A stretch of DNA of 64,000 bases from NCBI RefSeq assembly GCF_016924645.1, contig NZ_JAFFJV010000006.1, forward strand, positions 62,001 to 126,000, read 5' to 3'. The translations under genes were made by a program, and so were the position numbers. Shown piece by piece: positions 45,555 through 53,475 of the stretch. Below the pieces are notes generated by a model, which made no database searches, was not told the origin of the DNA, and worked only from the letters and a program-made list of their open reading frames with translations. Every line of letters starts with the position of its first letter. Position 1 is the stretch's first letter. Origin of the DNA: Rufibacter psychrotolerans. Lineage in GTDB: Bacteria; Bacteroidota; Bacteroidia; Cytophagales; Hymenobacteraceae.

Positions 45555-46337
45555 ATGGAAAATAAGGTTACAGAAGAAGACGTGGTAGCTTTGCCTGCTA
45601 GTGGTACTGCCGCAAAAAATACAAGTGAAATGATGAAGTATGCCGGGCAAACAAGGTTTCTTGTTGCCGTTGACTGTATCATCTTTGGGTTTGACGGCGA
45701 GAATTTCAAGCTGTTGCTGATCCAGAGAGGATTTGCCCCCGAGAAAAATAAGTGGAGCTTGATGGGCGGGTTCGTTCAGCCCCATGAGAGCCTGGAAGTA
45801 GGTGCCCAGCGCGTTCTAAAGCAACTGACCGGGCTGGAAGGAGTGTACCTGGAGCAGATCTCGGCTTTTAGTGAGCCTAACCGTGACCCTGTGGAGCGTA
45901 CCATTGTGGTGCCGTATTTCGCTCTTATTGATATTCAGAAGTACCAGGCCCAGCTGAGCTCAGATTACCACGCAGAGTGGTTTCTGCTCAGCGAGAAGCC
46001 CCAACTCATCTTTGACCACGAGCAGATGGTAGAGATGGCCAAAATGCGCCTGCGCTACAAAGCGGCCCTGCACCCCATCTTGTTTGAATTGTTGCCTGAG
46101 AAGTTCACCCTGCCGCAGCTACAGACCCTTTACGAGAAGCTCTATGACACCACGTTTGACAAGCGCAACTTCAGCCGCAAGGTGCTGTCTACGGGGTTGC
46201 TGGTAAAGCAAGACGAGAAAGACAAAGAGAACTCCCGCAAAGGAGCCTTCTACTTCAAGCTGGACAAAGAGAAGTACTATGACAACTTCCAGGCGTTCCT
46301 GAAGTTCATCCCCAACCCAGAGAAGTTCCTGATCTAA
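45555..46337 (+). CDS. araR: AraR-like Nudix-domain transcriptional regulator
   Basis: 260 aa. Residues about 32-165 form a Nudix fold, residues 175-260 a winged helix (LPQLQTLYEKLYDTTFDKRNFSRKVLSTGLL), the NrtR/AraR architecture. The Nudix box at residues 72-94 keeps G72, E78, R86 and G93 but replaces all three essential glutamates (V87, Q90, L91), so it should bind a ligand and not hydrolyse it. Bacteroides uses such a Nudix regulator, AraR, to repress arabinose genes until L-arabinose is present; the place directly before araBDA supports the same role. ATG 45555 chosen; the upstream frame lacks homology. Confidence 0.85.
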   Translation: MENKVTEEDVVALPASGTAAKNTSEMMKYAGQTRFLVAVDCIIFGFDGENFKLLLIQRGFAPEKNKWSLMGGFVQPHESLEVGAQRVLKQLTGLEGVYLEQISAFSEPNRDPVERTIVVPYFALIDIQKYQAQLSSDYHAEWFLLSEKPQLIFDHEQMVEMAKMRLRYKAALHPILFELLPEKFTLPQLQTLYEKLYDTTFDKRNFSRKVLSTGLLVKQDEKDKENSRKGAFYFKLDKEKYYDNFQAFLKFIPNPEKFLI

Positions 46338-46385
46338 CCTGGTGCCCATCCTGGCAAGAGGAAATTCAGCACGCCTGAGGTCTTT

Positions 46386-46445
46386 GGCAAGGCTCCCATT
46401 TTGGAGGTGGTTTCTATAAAACTGCCCCAAAACGGGAGCCTTGCC
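46386..46445. repeat. 36-nt dispersed palindrome, copy 21, in an extended 60-nt hairpin
   Basis: The 36-nt core at 46398-46433 (ATTTTGGAGG...CCCCAAAAC) is extended by GGCAAGGCTCCC on the left and its exact complement GGGAGCCTTGCC on the right. The long stem after the regulator gene could also terminate transcription, but no T-run follows. Confidence 0.8.
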
Positions 46446-46539
46446 GGTTTATGCAGCCAGCTTCTGGGAGCATTTCGTGTGTGATTTCCGGTAAATGACA
46501 GAGGCGGGAAATTCTGGTGAAAAATTAAGTGTCATAATA

Positions 46540-46607
46540 ACAATTTATAAATCTAAATTATTATAATTGTAAAATGATGCTTTGGTAAAGGAAAATTATT
46601 TATAAAT
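46540..46607. promoter_or_regulatory. Paired ATTTATAAAT sites, candidate AraR operators upstream of araB
   Basis: The perfectly palindromic decamer ATTTATAAAT occurs at 46543-46552 and again at 46598-46607, 55 bases apart (about five helical turns). The first lies in a larger imperfect palindrome ACAATTTATAA...TTATAATTGT (46540-46570). They end 63 bases before the araB start. A TAGCTTTA near-match to the -7 box is at 46646. Confidence 0.55.
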
Positions 46608-46670
46608 CGGTAACCGCAGGGGCTTTCTGCCCGGCCAAAGCCAACTAGCTTTACATCAATAACTTGGGAT

Positions 46671-48464
46671 ATGGGACAAGAGACATATGTAATTGGGGTG
46701 GACTACGGATCAGATTCGGTACGTTCTGTCTTGGTTGATGCACGCAATGGCAAAGAAGTGGCGTCTTCCGTTTTCAACTACCCGCGCTGGAACCAGGGCC
46801 TGTTTTGTGAGCCGGCCGCCAACCAGTGGCGCCAGCACCCTTTAGATTATGTAGAGGGGTTGGAGAAAACCATCAAAGACTGCATTGAGCAGGCCGGAGG
46901 TGAGGCGGTAGCCAAGGCCGTAAGAGGCATTTCCGTGGATACTACCGGTTCTACTCCGGTGGCCGTTGACAGAAACGGAACGCCGTTGGCGTTGCTACCC
47001 GGCTTTGAGAATAATCCCAATGCCATGTTTGTGCTGTGGAAAGATCATACCGCTGTAAACGAGGCCGCGGAGATCAACGCGCACGCCACCAAGTTTGATG
47101 TCAATTACCTGCAATACGTAGGCGGAATCTATTCCTCTGAGTGGTTCTGGGCCAAGCTTTTGCACGTGCTCAGACAAGATGAGCAAGTGCGGGAAGCTAC
47201 TTACTCCTGGGTAGAGCACTGTGACTGGATTCCGTTTCTGTTAACCGGCGGGTCAGACGTAACCGCTATGAAGCGCAGCGTTTGCGCAGCCGGTCATAAA
47301 TCTTTGTGGGCCGAAGACTTTGGTGGGTTGCCCCCAGAGGAATTCTTCGCCTCCCTGGACCCAGTGTTGAGCGGCTTTACTTCCCGCCTGTTCACCGAGA
47401 CCTACCCCTCAGACCAGGCCGTGGGCACCATCAGCGCAGAGTGGGCCGAACTTTTAGGCCTCCCCACCGATGTAGTGATTGGCGTAGGAGCCTTTGACTG
47501 CCACATGGGCGCCGTAGGTGGCCAGATAGAGCCGTACCACCTGAGCAAAGTAATGGGAACCTCTACCTGCGACATGCTGGTAGCCCCCATGGACGAGGTG
47601 AAAGATGTGCTGGTGAAAGGCATCTGCGGTCAGGTGCCGGGTTCTATCATACCCGGTATGATGGGAATGGAAGCCGGGCAGTCGGCTTTCGGAGATACGT
47701 ATGCCTGGTTCAAGCGCCTGCTCATGTGGCCTTTGCAGAACCTGCTGAAAGACTCCAAAGTGCTGGATGCCGCTACCGCCGAAGCTCTGGTAGAGGAAGC
47801 CTCTTCCAGATTGATTCCAGAACTGAGCAAAGCCGCCGATCAGATTCCTCTATCAGAAAACAACGAATTTGCCATTGACTGGTTCAACGGCCGCCGTACG
47901 CCAGATGCTAACCAGTTACTAAAAGGCGCTATAGCCGGTCTTGGTTTGGGTAGCGATGCGCCACGCGTGTTCCGCGCGCTGGTAGAGGCTACCTGCTTTG
48001 GCGCGAAGAAAATAGTAGACCGTTTTGAAGAGCAGGGCGTGCCGGTAAAGGGCTTGATTGGCTTAGGTGGCGTGGCCAAGAAATCACCGTTCATCATGCA
48101 GATGATGGCCGATGTCATGAACATGCCCATAAGGGTGCATAAGTCTGAGCAAACCTGCGCCGTGGGTGCAGCCATGTTTGCCGCCACGGCAGCCGGTCTC
48201 TACGAGAAAGTAGAAGATGCCATGGCCGTCATGGGACAAGGCTTTGACGCCGAATATTTCCCTAACCAGGAGCGGGCAGAGATTTATGCCAAACGCTACG
48301 CCAAATACAATGAGCTGGGTAGCTCCATTGAAGAGCATATCACCAGTGGTAGCCTGGCCGCTAAATCTGATTTAGTGGAAACCGGCACCAAAGCCCAGCC
48401 CGGCCATACAGAAGAAGAGAACCAAAAAGAAGATGCCTTGGAAGAGGCTTCTACCACGCGCTAA
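46671..48464 (+). CDS. araB: Ribulokinase
   Basis: 597 aa FGGY-family kinase that phosphorylates L-ribulose to L-ribulose-5-phosphate. N-terminal ATPase lobe begins VIGVDYGSDSVRSVLVDARNG; VDTTGSTPVAVD, GVGAFDCHMGAVGG and GLIGLGGVAKKSPFIMQMMADVM follow in family order. About 30 residues longer than the enteric enzyme because of a polar, Glu/Thr-rich C-terminal tail (residues about 560-597). First gene of an araB-araD-araA operon with only three bases to araD. Confidence 0.96.
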   Translation: MGQETYVIGVDYGSDSVRSVLVDARNGKEVASSVFNYPRWNQGLFCEPAANQWRQHPLDYVEGLEKTIKDCIEQAGGEAVAKAVRGISVDTTGSTPVAVDRNGTPLALLPGFENNPNAMFVLWKDHTAVNEAAEINAHATKFDVNYLQYVGGIYSSEWFWAKLLHVLRQDEQVREATYSWVEHCDWIPFLLTGGSDVTAMKRSVCAAGHKSLWAEDFGGLPPEEFFASLDPVLSGFTSRLFTETYPSDQAVGTISAEWAELLGLPTDVVIGVGAFDCHMGAVGGQIEPYHLSKVMGTSTCDMLVAPMDEVKDVLVKGICGQVPGSIIPGMMGMEAGQSAFGDTYAWFKRLLMWPLQNLLKDSKVLDAATAEALVEEASSRLIPELSKAADQIPLSENNEFAIDWFNGRRTPDANQLLKGAIAGLGLGSDAPRVFRALVEATCFGAKKIVDRFEEQGVPVKGLIGLGGVAKKSPFIMQMMADVMNMPIRVHKSEQTCAVGAAMFAATAAGLYEKVEDAMAVMGQGFDAEYFPNQERAEIYAKRYAKYNELGSSIEEHITSGSLAAKSDLVETGTKAQPGHTEEENQKEDALEEASTTR

Positions 48465-48467
48465 TTC

Positions 48468-49166
48468 ATGAGCCAATACCAGCATATCAGACAAGAGGCT
48501 TACGAAGCCAACATGCAGTTGCCCAAACTGGGTTTGGTGCTTTTTACCTTCGGGAACGTGAGCGCCGCTGACCGTGATCTGGGAGTGTTCGCCATTAAAC
48601 CCAGCGGCGTGCCTTACGAGGACCTATCGCCGGAAAAAATGGTGATTGTAGACTTTGACGGTAATACCGTAGAAGGAACCTTGCGTCCGTCTTCAGACAC
48701 GCTTACCCATGCGGTGCTGTACAAGCATTGGGAGAAAATCGGGGGTATTGTGCACACGCACTCTACCTACGCCACGGCCTGGGCCCAGGCCCAGCGCGAC
48801 ATCCCCATCTACGGCACCACGCACGCAGACCATACCACCGCTGACATCCCCTGTGCCCCGCCCATGTCTGACGAGATGATCCAGGGCGATTATGAGTACC
48901 AGACCGGTTTCCAAATCATGGATTACCTGGAAATCAAAGGCATCAGCTATGAAGAGGTGGAAATGGTGTTGGTGGGCAACCACGCGCCGTTCACCTGGGG
49001 CAAAGACGCCAAAAAAGCCGTATACAACAGTGCCGTGGTAGAGGAGGTGGCCAGAATGGCGTTCCTCACGGAGCAGATCAGGCAAGATGTGCCTCGTCTG
49101 AAAGATTCCCTCATCCGGAAGCACTATGAGCGTAAGCACGGACCACATTCCTACTACGGTCAATAA
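48468..49166 (+). CDS. araD: L-ribulose-5-phosphate 4-epimerase
   Basis: 232 aa class II aldolase-fold enzyme producing D-xylulose-5-phosphate. Zinc-binding histidines in HTHSTYATAW and THADHTTADIPC, substrate loop GNVSAADRDLG, and a C-terminal RKHYERKHGPHSYYGQ typical of AraD. Starts three bases after the araB stop. Confidence 0.96.
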   Translation: MSQYQHIRQEAYEANMQLPKLGLVLFTFGNVSAADRDLGVFAIKPSGVPYEDLSPEKMVIVDFDGNTVEGTLRPSSDTLTHAVLYKHWEKIGGIVHTHSTYATAWAQAQRDIPIYGTTHADHTTADIPCAPPMSDEMIQGDYEYQTGFQIMDYLEIKGISYEEVEMVLVGNHAPFTWGKDAKKAVYNSAVVEEVARMAFLTEQIRQDVPRLKDSLIRKHYERKHGPHSYYGQ

Positions 49167-49245
49167 CAGAATTATCAACCCTATACATAACCAGACGGTG
49201 CTTTTCAGTCCCTCACAGAAGATAACCGCCTAAAAGAAGAATAAA

Positions 49246-50745
49246 ATGATTGATTTAAAACAGTTTGAGGTTTGGTTTGTCACCGGAAGCCAACACCTGT
49301 ACGGCGAAGAAACGCTGAACCAAGTAGCAGCGCATTCTCAGGAAATAGTGAAAGGTTTAGACGGAGCGGCTCAGGTTCCGGTTCGGGTGGTTTTCAAGCC
49401 AACCGTTAAAACCACCGAGGAAATCTTCCGGATCTGCCAGGAGGCAAACGTAGCAGAAAACTGTATTGGAGTCATCACCTGGATGCACACGTTCTCCCCG
49501 GCCAAAATGTGGATCAGAGGGTTGAACGTGCTGCAAAAGCCTTTGCTGCACCTGCACACCCAATTCAACCGCGACATTCCGTGGAATTCCATTGACATGG
49601 ATTTTATGAACCTGAACCAGAGCGCCCACGGTGACCGCGAGTTTGGATTCATGGTATCTCGCATGCGCATCAACCGCAAAGTGGTAGTAGGCCATTGGCA
49701 AGACCCCGAGGTGTTGGAGCAGCTTGGCAGATGGTGCCGCGTGGCCGCCGGTTGGTTTGACTGGCAGGGCGCTAAGTTCGTGCGCTTTGGCGATAACATG
49801 CGCTACGTAGCCGTTACCGAGGGCGACAAAGTAGAGGCCGAGCTTAAATTCGGGTTCGCGGTGAACACCCACGGCATAGGCGACCTGGTGAAGGTGATCA
49901 ATGAAGTAAGCAACGAGGCCATTGAAGGCCTGATGCAGGAGTACGAAACGCAGTACAACGTGGTGGATGCCCTGAAAGAAGGCGGTGCCCAGCGCGAGTC
50001 GCTGCGCGAGGCGGCCAAGATTGAACTGGGCTTGCGCAGGTTCCTGGAAGACGGCGGCTACAAAGGCTTCTCAGATACTTTTGAAGACCTGCACGGCATG
50101 ATCCAATTACCAGGTATAGCGGTGCAGCGCCTGATGGCCGATGGTTACGGGTTCGCTGGGGAAGGTGACTGGAAAACAGCAGCCCTGGTGCGCGCCATGA
50201 AAGTAATGGGCAGCGGTCTGGAAGGTGCTAACGCCTTCATGGAAGACTATACTTACCATTTTGACCCGAACAACTCGTTGGTGTTAGGTTCGCACATGCT
50301 AGAGGTAGACGCGGCCTTGGCCTCAGAGAAACCTTCCTGCGAGATTCACCCGCTGGGCATTGGCGGCAAGGCTGATCCGGTGCGTCTGGTATTCAACGTG
50401 TCGGGTGGAGCTGCCCTCAACGCGTCCATTGTGGACATGGGCAACCGTTTCCGCTTGATCGTGAACGAGGTGGAAGGCGTGGAGCCGCAGGCCGAGCTGC
50501 CTAACCTGCCGGTAGCCCGCGTGTTATGGAAACCACTTCCAGACATGAAAACCGGTTGCGCCGCCTGGATCTTGGCCGGCGGAGCGCACCATACCTGCTA
50601 CAGCCAGAACGTTTCTTCTGAAATGCTGCAAGACTTCGCTGAGATGGCTGGCATTGAGTGCGTGCTCATTGACCGGGACACCAAACTGGGCCAGTTCAAG
50701 AATGAATTGCGCTGGAGCGAAGCCTACTATCAGGTTTACCGCTAA
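49246..50745 (+). CDS. araA: L-arabinose isomerase
   Basis: 499 aa, converts L-arabinose to L-ribulose with Mn2+. N-terminal [52 protein letters not shown], and the metal-ligand regions EDYTYHF and [10 protein letters not shown] near the C-terminus. Standard length. 79 bases after araD; a strong hairpin follows before the symporter gene. Confidence 0.97.
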   Translation: MIDLKQFEVWFVTGSQHLYGEETLNQVAAHSQEIVKGLDGAAQVPVRVVFKPTVKTTEEIFRICQEANVAENCIGVITWMHTFSPAKMWIRGLNVLQKPLLHLHTQFNRDIPWNSIDMDFMNLNQSAHGDREFGFMVSRMRINRKVVVGHWQDPEVLEQLGRWCRVAAGWFDWQGAKFVRFGDNMRYVAVTEGDKVEAELKFGFAVNTHGIGDLVKVINEVSNEAIEGLMQEYETQYNVVDALKEGGAQRESLREAAKIELGLRRFLEDGGYKGFSDTFEDLHGMIQLPGIAVQRLMADGYGFAGEGDWKTAALVRAMKVMGSGLEGANAFMEDYTYHFDPNNSLVLGSHMLEVDAALASEKPSCEIHPLGIGGKADPVRLVFNVSGGAALNASIVDMGNRFRLIVNEVEGVEPQAELPNLPVARVLWKPLPDMKTGCAAWILAGGAHHTCYSQNVSSEMLQDFAEMAGIECVLIDRDTKLGQFKNELRWSEAYYQVYR

Positions 50746-50762
50746 TTTTAAAAAAATGAGTT

Positions 50763-50799
50763 GAAAACAGGCCTTGGGTATTTCGCAAGGCCTGTTTTC
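50763..50799 (+). terminator. Hairpin between araA and the symporter gene
   Basis: GAAAACAGGCCTTG / CAAGGCCTGTTTTC, perfect 14-base stem with a 9-base loop. Its core resembles the 36-nt family turned inside out. Could terminate or attenuate transcription after araA, or protect the upstream mRNA. Confidence 0.65.
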
Positions 50800-50859
50800 T
50801 ATCCAGGAAGTTCTCTCCATGAGCTTGTTACCCTGTTCCTTCATCTGTAACCTTTTTAT

Positions 50860-52557
50860 ATGAGCAAATTCGCCACCATAGACTATGTCATCTTCATAGT
50901 GTACTTCATCATCGTGTCGGGCTATGGATACTGGATTTACCGCAAGAAGCAAAGTACCCAGGCCGACAGCAAAGATTATTTCCTGGCCGAAGGCTCGCTG
51001 ACCTGGTGGGCCATCGGGGCCTCCCTCATCGCCTCCAACATCTCGGCTGAGCAGTTCATCGGCATGTCGGGGAACGGGTTTGTGGTAGGGGTGGCCGTGG
51101 CCGCGTATGAGTGGATCGCCGCCGTGGCACTCATCATTGTGGCCGTGTGGTTCATTCCGGTGTACCTCAAGAACAAGATCTTCACCATGCCGCAGTTCCT
51201 GGAGAACCGGTACAACCAGACCACCAGTTTGGTGATGGCCATTTTCTGGCTGTTCCTCTACGTGTTTGTGAACCTTACTTCTATCTTGTTCCTGGGGGCG
51301 CTGGCCATCAGTAACCTGGCCGGGGGCGAGAACTTTCACCTGATCATGGTGGCGCTGGCGGTCTTCGCCATTGTGATCACCCTGGGCGGGATGAAGGTGA
51401 TTGGCTTCACCGATGTGATTCAGGTGACAGTCCTCATCCTGGGAGGCCTGGCCACTACCTACACCGCTCTGGTGCTGGTGAGTGAGCACTTCGGGCTGGG
51501 TACCGATATGTTTGCGGGCTTCAACAAACTGCTGCAGGATTCGCCGGAGCACTTCCACATGGTGTTTGACAAGCCGGGCCCGGATGCCACCCAGGCCGAG
51601 ATCAACAAATACCTGATGGTGCCGGGCATTGGCATGTACTTCGCCGGTATCTGGATTGTGAACCTCAATTACTGGGGCTGTAACCAATACATCACCCAGC
51701 GGGCCCTGGGCGCCGACCTGCACACCGCCCGTACCGGTATTTTGTTTGCCGGCCTGCTGAAACTCATGATGCCTATTATTGTAATGCTACCCGGTATTGC
51801 GGCGTATGTGCTGTACAAGAACGGCGCCTTGCAGGAAGAAATGGCCCCGGGCGGGCACTTCAACGCCGACAACGCCTACTCGGCCATCCTGGGCTTCCTG
51901 CCCACGGGTATGAAAGGCTTGTCTTTGGCGGCCCTCACGGCGGCCATTGTGGCCTCGCTGGCGGGCAAGGCCAATAGTATTTCCACCATCTTCACGCTTG
52001 ACATTTACCAGAAGTACATCAACAAAGGCGCCAGTGAGCAAAAGCTGGTGTCGGTAGGGAAGCTGACCATTGTGGCGTCTATGGTGTTCTCCATCTTCCT
52101 GACCTGGGATGACCTGCTGGGCATTGGCGGCGAGGGCGGCTTTACCTTTATCCAGAAGTACACCGGTTTCATTAGCCCGGGGGTGTTTGCCATGTTCCTG
52201 CTGGGCATGTTCTGGAAGCGCACCACGGGTACGGCGGCCATTGCCGGTCTGTTCACGGGCTTCGTGCTGTCGGTGGTGTTCAACAACTATGCACCGGCCT
52301 GGTTCGGGAACGAGACGTTCCTGTACACGGCGTACCCCAACGGCAAAGGCGGCTATGAGATCCCGTTCCTCATCTGCATGGGCCTGGCCTTCCTGTTCAC
52401 CATGATTGTGATGGTGGTGCTGAGTTTGCTGGGGCCTAGGGTCAACCCGAAAGCGTTTGAACTGGATACTTCCATGTTCCGGGTGTCTAACTCCACCTTG
52501 ATCCTGATCATCATTACCATGTTGCTGGTGAGTGCGCTTTACGTCAGATTCTGGTAA
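50860..52557 (+). CDS. araT: Sodium:solute (SSS) symporter, probable L-arabinose importer
   Basis: 565 aa inner-membrane protein with 14 predicted helices. SGLT-like features: DYFLAEGSLTWWAIGASLIASNISAEQFIGMSG (TM1, sodium site), GGMKVIGFTDVIQVTVLILGG, NYWGCNQYITQRALGA and SLAALTAAIVASLAGKANSISTIFT. Adjacent to araBDA, which in Bacteroidota often ends with AraT, so L-arabinose uptake is inferred; galactose or xylose are alternatives for the subgroup. Ends with a strong terminator. Confidence 0.88.
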   Translation: MSKFATIDYVIFIVYFIIVSGYGYWIYRKKQSTQADSKDYFLAEGSLTWWAIGASLIASNISAEQFIGMSGNGFVVGVAVAAYEWIAAVALIIVAVWFIPVYLKNKIFTMPQFLENRYNQTTSLVMAIFWLFLYVFVNLTSILFLGALAISNLAGGENFHLIMVALAVFAIVITLGGMKVIGFTDVIQVTVLILGGLATTYTALVLVSEHFGLGTDMFAGFNKLLQDSPEHFHMVFDKPGPDATQAEINKYLMVPGIGMYFAGIWIVNLNYWGCNQYITQRALGADLHTARTGILFAGLLKLMMPIIVMLPGIAAYVLYKNGALQEEMAPGGHFNADNAYSAILGFLPTGMKGLSLAALTAAIVASLAGKANSISTIFTLDIYQKYINKGASEQKLVSVGKLTIVASMVFSIFLTWDDLLGIGGEGGFTFIQKYTGFISPGVFAMFLLGMFWKRTTGTAAIAGLFTGFVLSVVFNNYAPAWFGNETFLYTAYPNGKGGYEIPFLICMGLAFLFTMIVMVVLSLLGPRVNPKAFELDTSMFRVSNSTLILIIITMLLVSALYVRFW

Positions 52558-52570
52558 AACAGCACAGAAA

Positions 52571-52613
52571 CACACAGAAAGAGCGGGTACAAAAAGCCCG
52601 CTCTTTCTGTGTG
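52571..52613 (+). terminator. Terminator after the symporter gene
   Basis: CACACAGAAAGAGCGGG / CCCGCTCTTTCTGTGTG, perfect 17-base stem with a 9-base loop, 13 bases after the stop. Confidence 0.82.
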
Positions 52614-52764
52614 CACCCGGTTTTGGCCCGCCCCTTTTTAGCGGAACGGTAGAAGGCTTTTCCGCTGGCATGCTGCTTTCCTGCGGTAAAGCGTGGAGTA
52701 TGCAACCGTTTCCGTAATTTTAGCTGTGCGTTTCCCAAGAGGCACCAACGCCAACCCGCCACGC

Positions 52765-53475
52765 GTGAAAGACTACCTGCTGTTCATCGACATTGAATCC
52801 TCGGGCTTGCCCCAAGACTGGGAGGCCCCGTACGCCAAAGAGGGTAACTGGCCGCACACCGTGCAGGTGGCCTGGTTTGTCTATACCAAAGGCGGGGAGC
52901 TGGTAAAGCAGGAAGACCACTTCATCAGGCCAGAGGGGTTTGAGGTGACTCCGGCGTCCATTGCGGTGCATCACCTAACCCCCGAGTTTCTCAGGGCCCA
53001 CGGCAAAGGCAGGGCAGAGGTGTTGGCCGTTTTGCAGCAAGACCTGCAGCAGTACCAACCCATGGTAGTGGGGCATTTCATGGAGTTTGACTACCACGTT
53101 CTGAGCGCCGATTTCTTCCGCGAGGGCTGGCCCAATCCGTTTACGGGGCTGCCCCAGTTCTGCACCATGGCGGCCTCGTCTGAACTCATCCTGCTACCGC
53201 ACCGCAAATACCTGCGTCTAGGCGAACTGTACACCCATCTGTTCCATAAAACGCTGCAAGACCAGCACAATGCCGTGGTAGACGCCAGGGCCACGGCCGA
53301 GTGTTACTTTGAGCTGCGGAAACGCCGCGTCATCACAGACGCCACCGTAACCTGGCAGCAGCAAAACAAGAATACCCGTAGGAAAGCCGCCCGGCCAGGG
53401 CCCCGGCTGCCCCGCTGGGTTATCTGGGCCCTGGCTCTTGCCCTTACTGTTCTACTACTTTTTTACCTGCTATGA
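52765..53475 (+). CDS. DnaQ-type 3'-5' exonuclease with C-terminal membrane anchor
   Basis: 236 aa. DEDDh exonuclease fold: FIDIESSGLP (D-x-E), GHFMEFDYHV (second Asp) and QHNAVVDARATAECY (His...Asp). A basic linker (RRKAARPGPRLPRW) is followed by a single C-terminal helix WVIWALALALTVLLLFYLL, so the enzyme is tail-anchored in the inner membrane. GTG 52765 begins the conserved KDYLLFID; an in-frame GTG at 52693 would add 24 unconserved residues. Its stop overlaps the next start (ATGA), so the two are co-translated. Confidence 0.85.
   Translation: MKDYLLFIDIESSGLPQDWEAPYAKEGNWPHTVQVAWFVYTKGGELVKQEDHFIRPEGFEVTPASIAVHHLTPEFLRAHGKGRAEVLAVLQQDLQQYQPMVVGHFMEFDYHVLSADFFREGWPNPFTGLPQFCTMAASSELILLPHRKYLRLGELYTHLFHKTLQDQHNAVVDARATAECYFELRKRRVITDATVTWQQQNKNTRRKAARPGPRLPRWVIWALALALTVLLLFYLL

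Noticed and set aside
50524-51723. Open frame of 399 codons on the minus strand
   Set aside because: Overlaps araA, a hairpin and the symporter gene; His/Gln-rich shadow without domain features.
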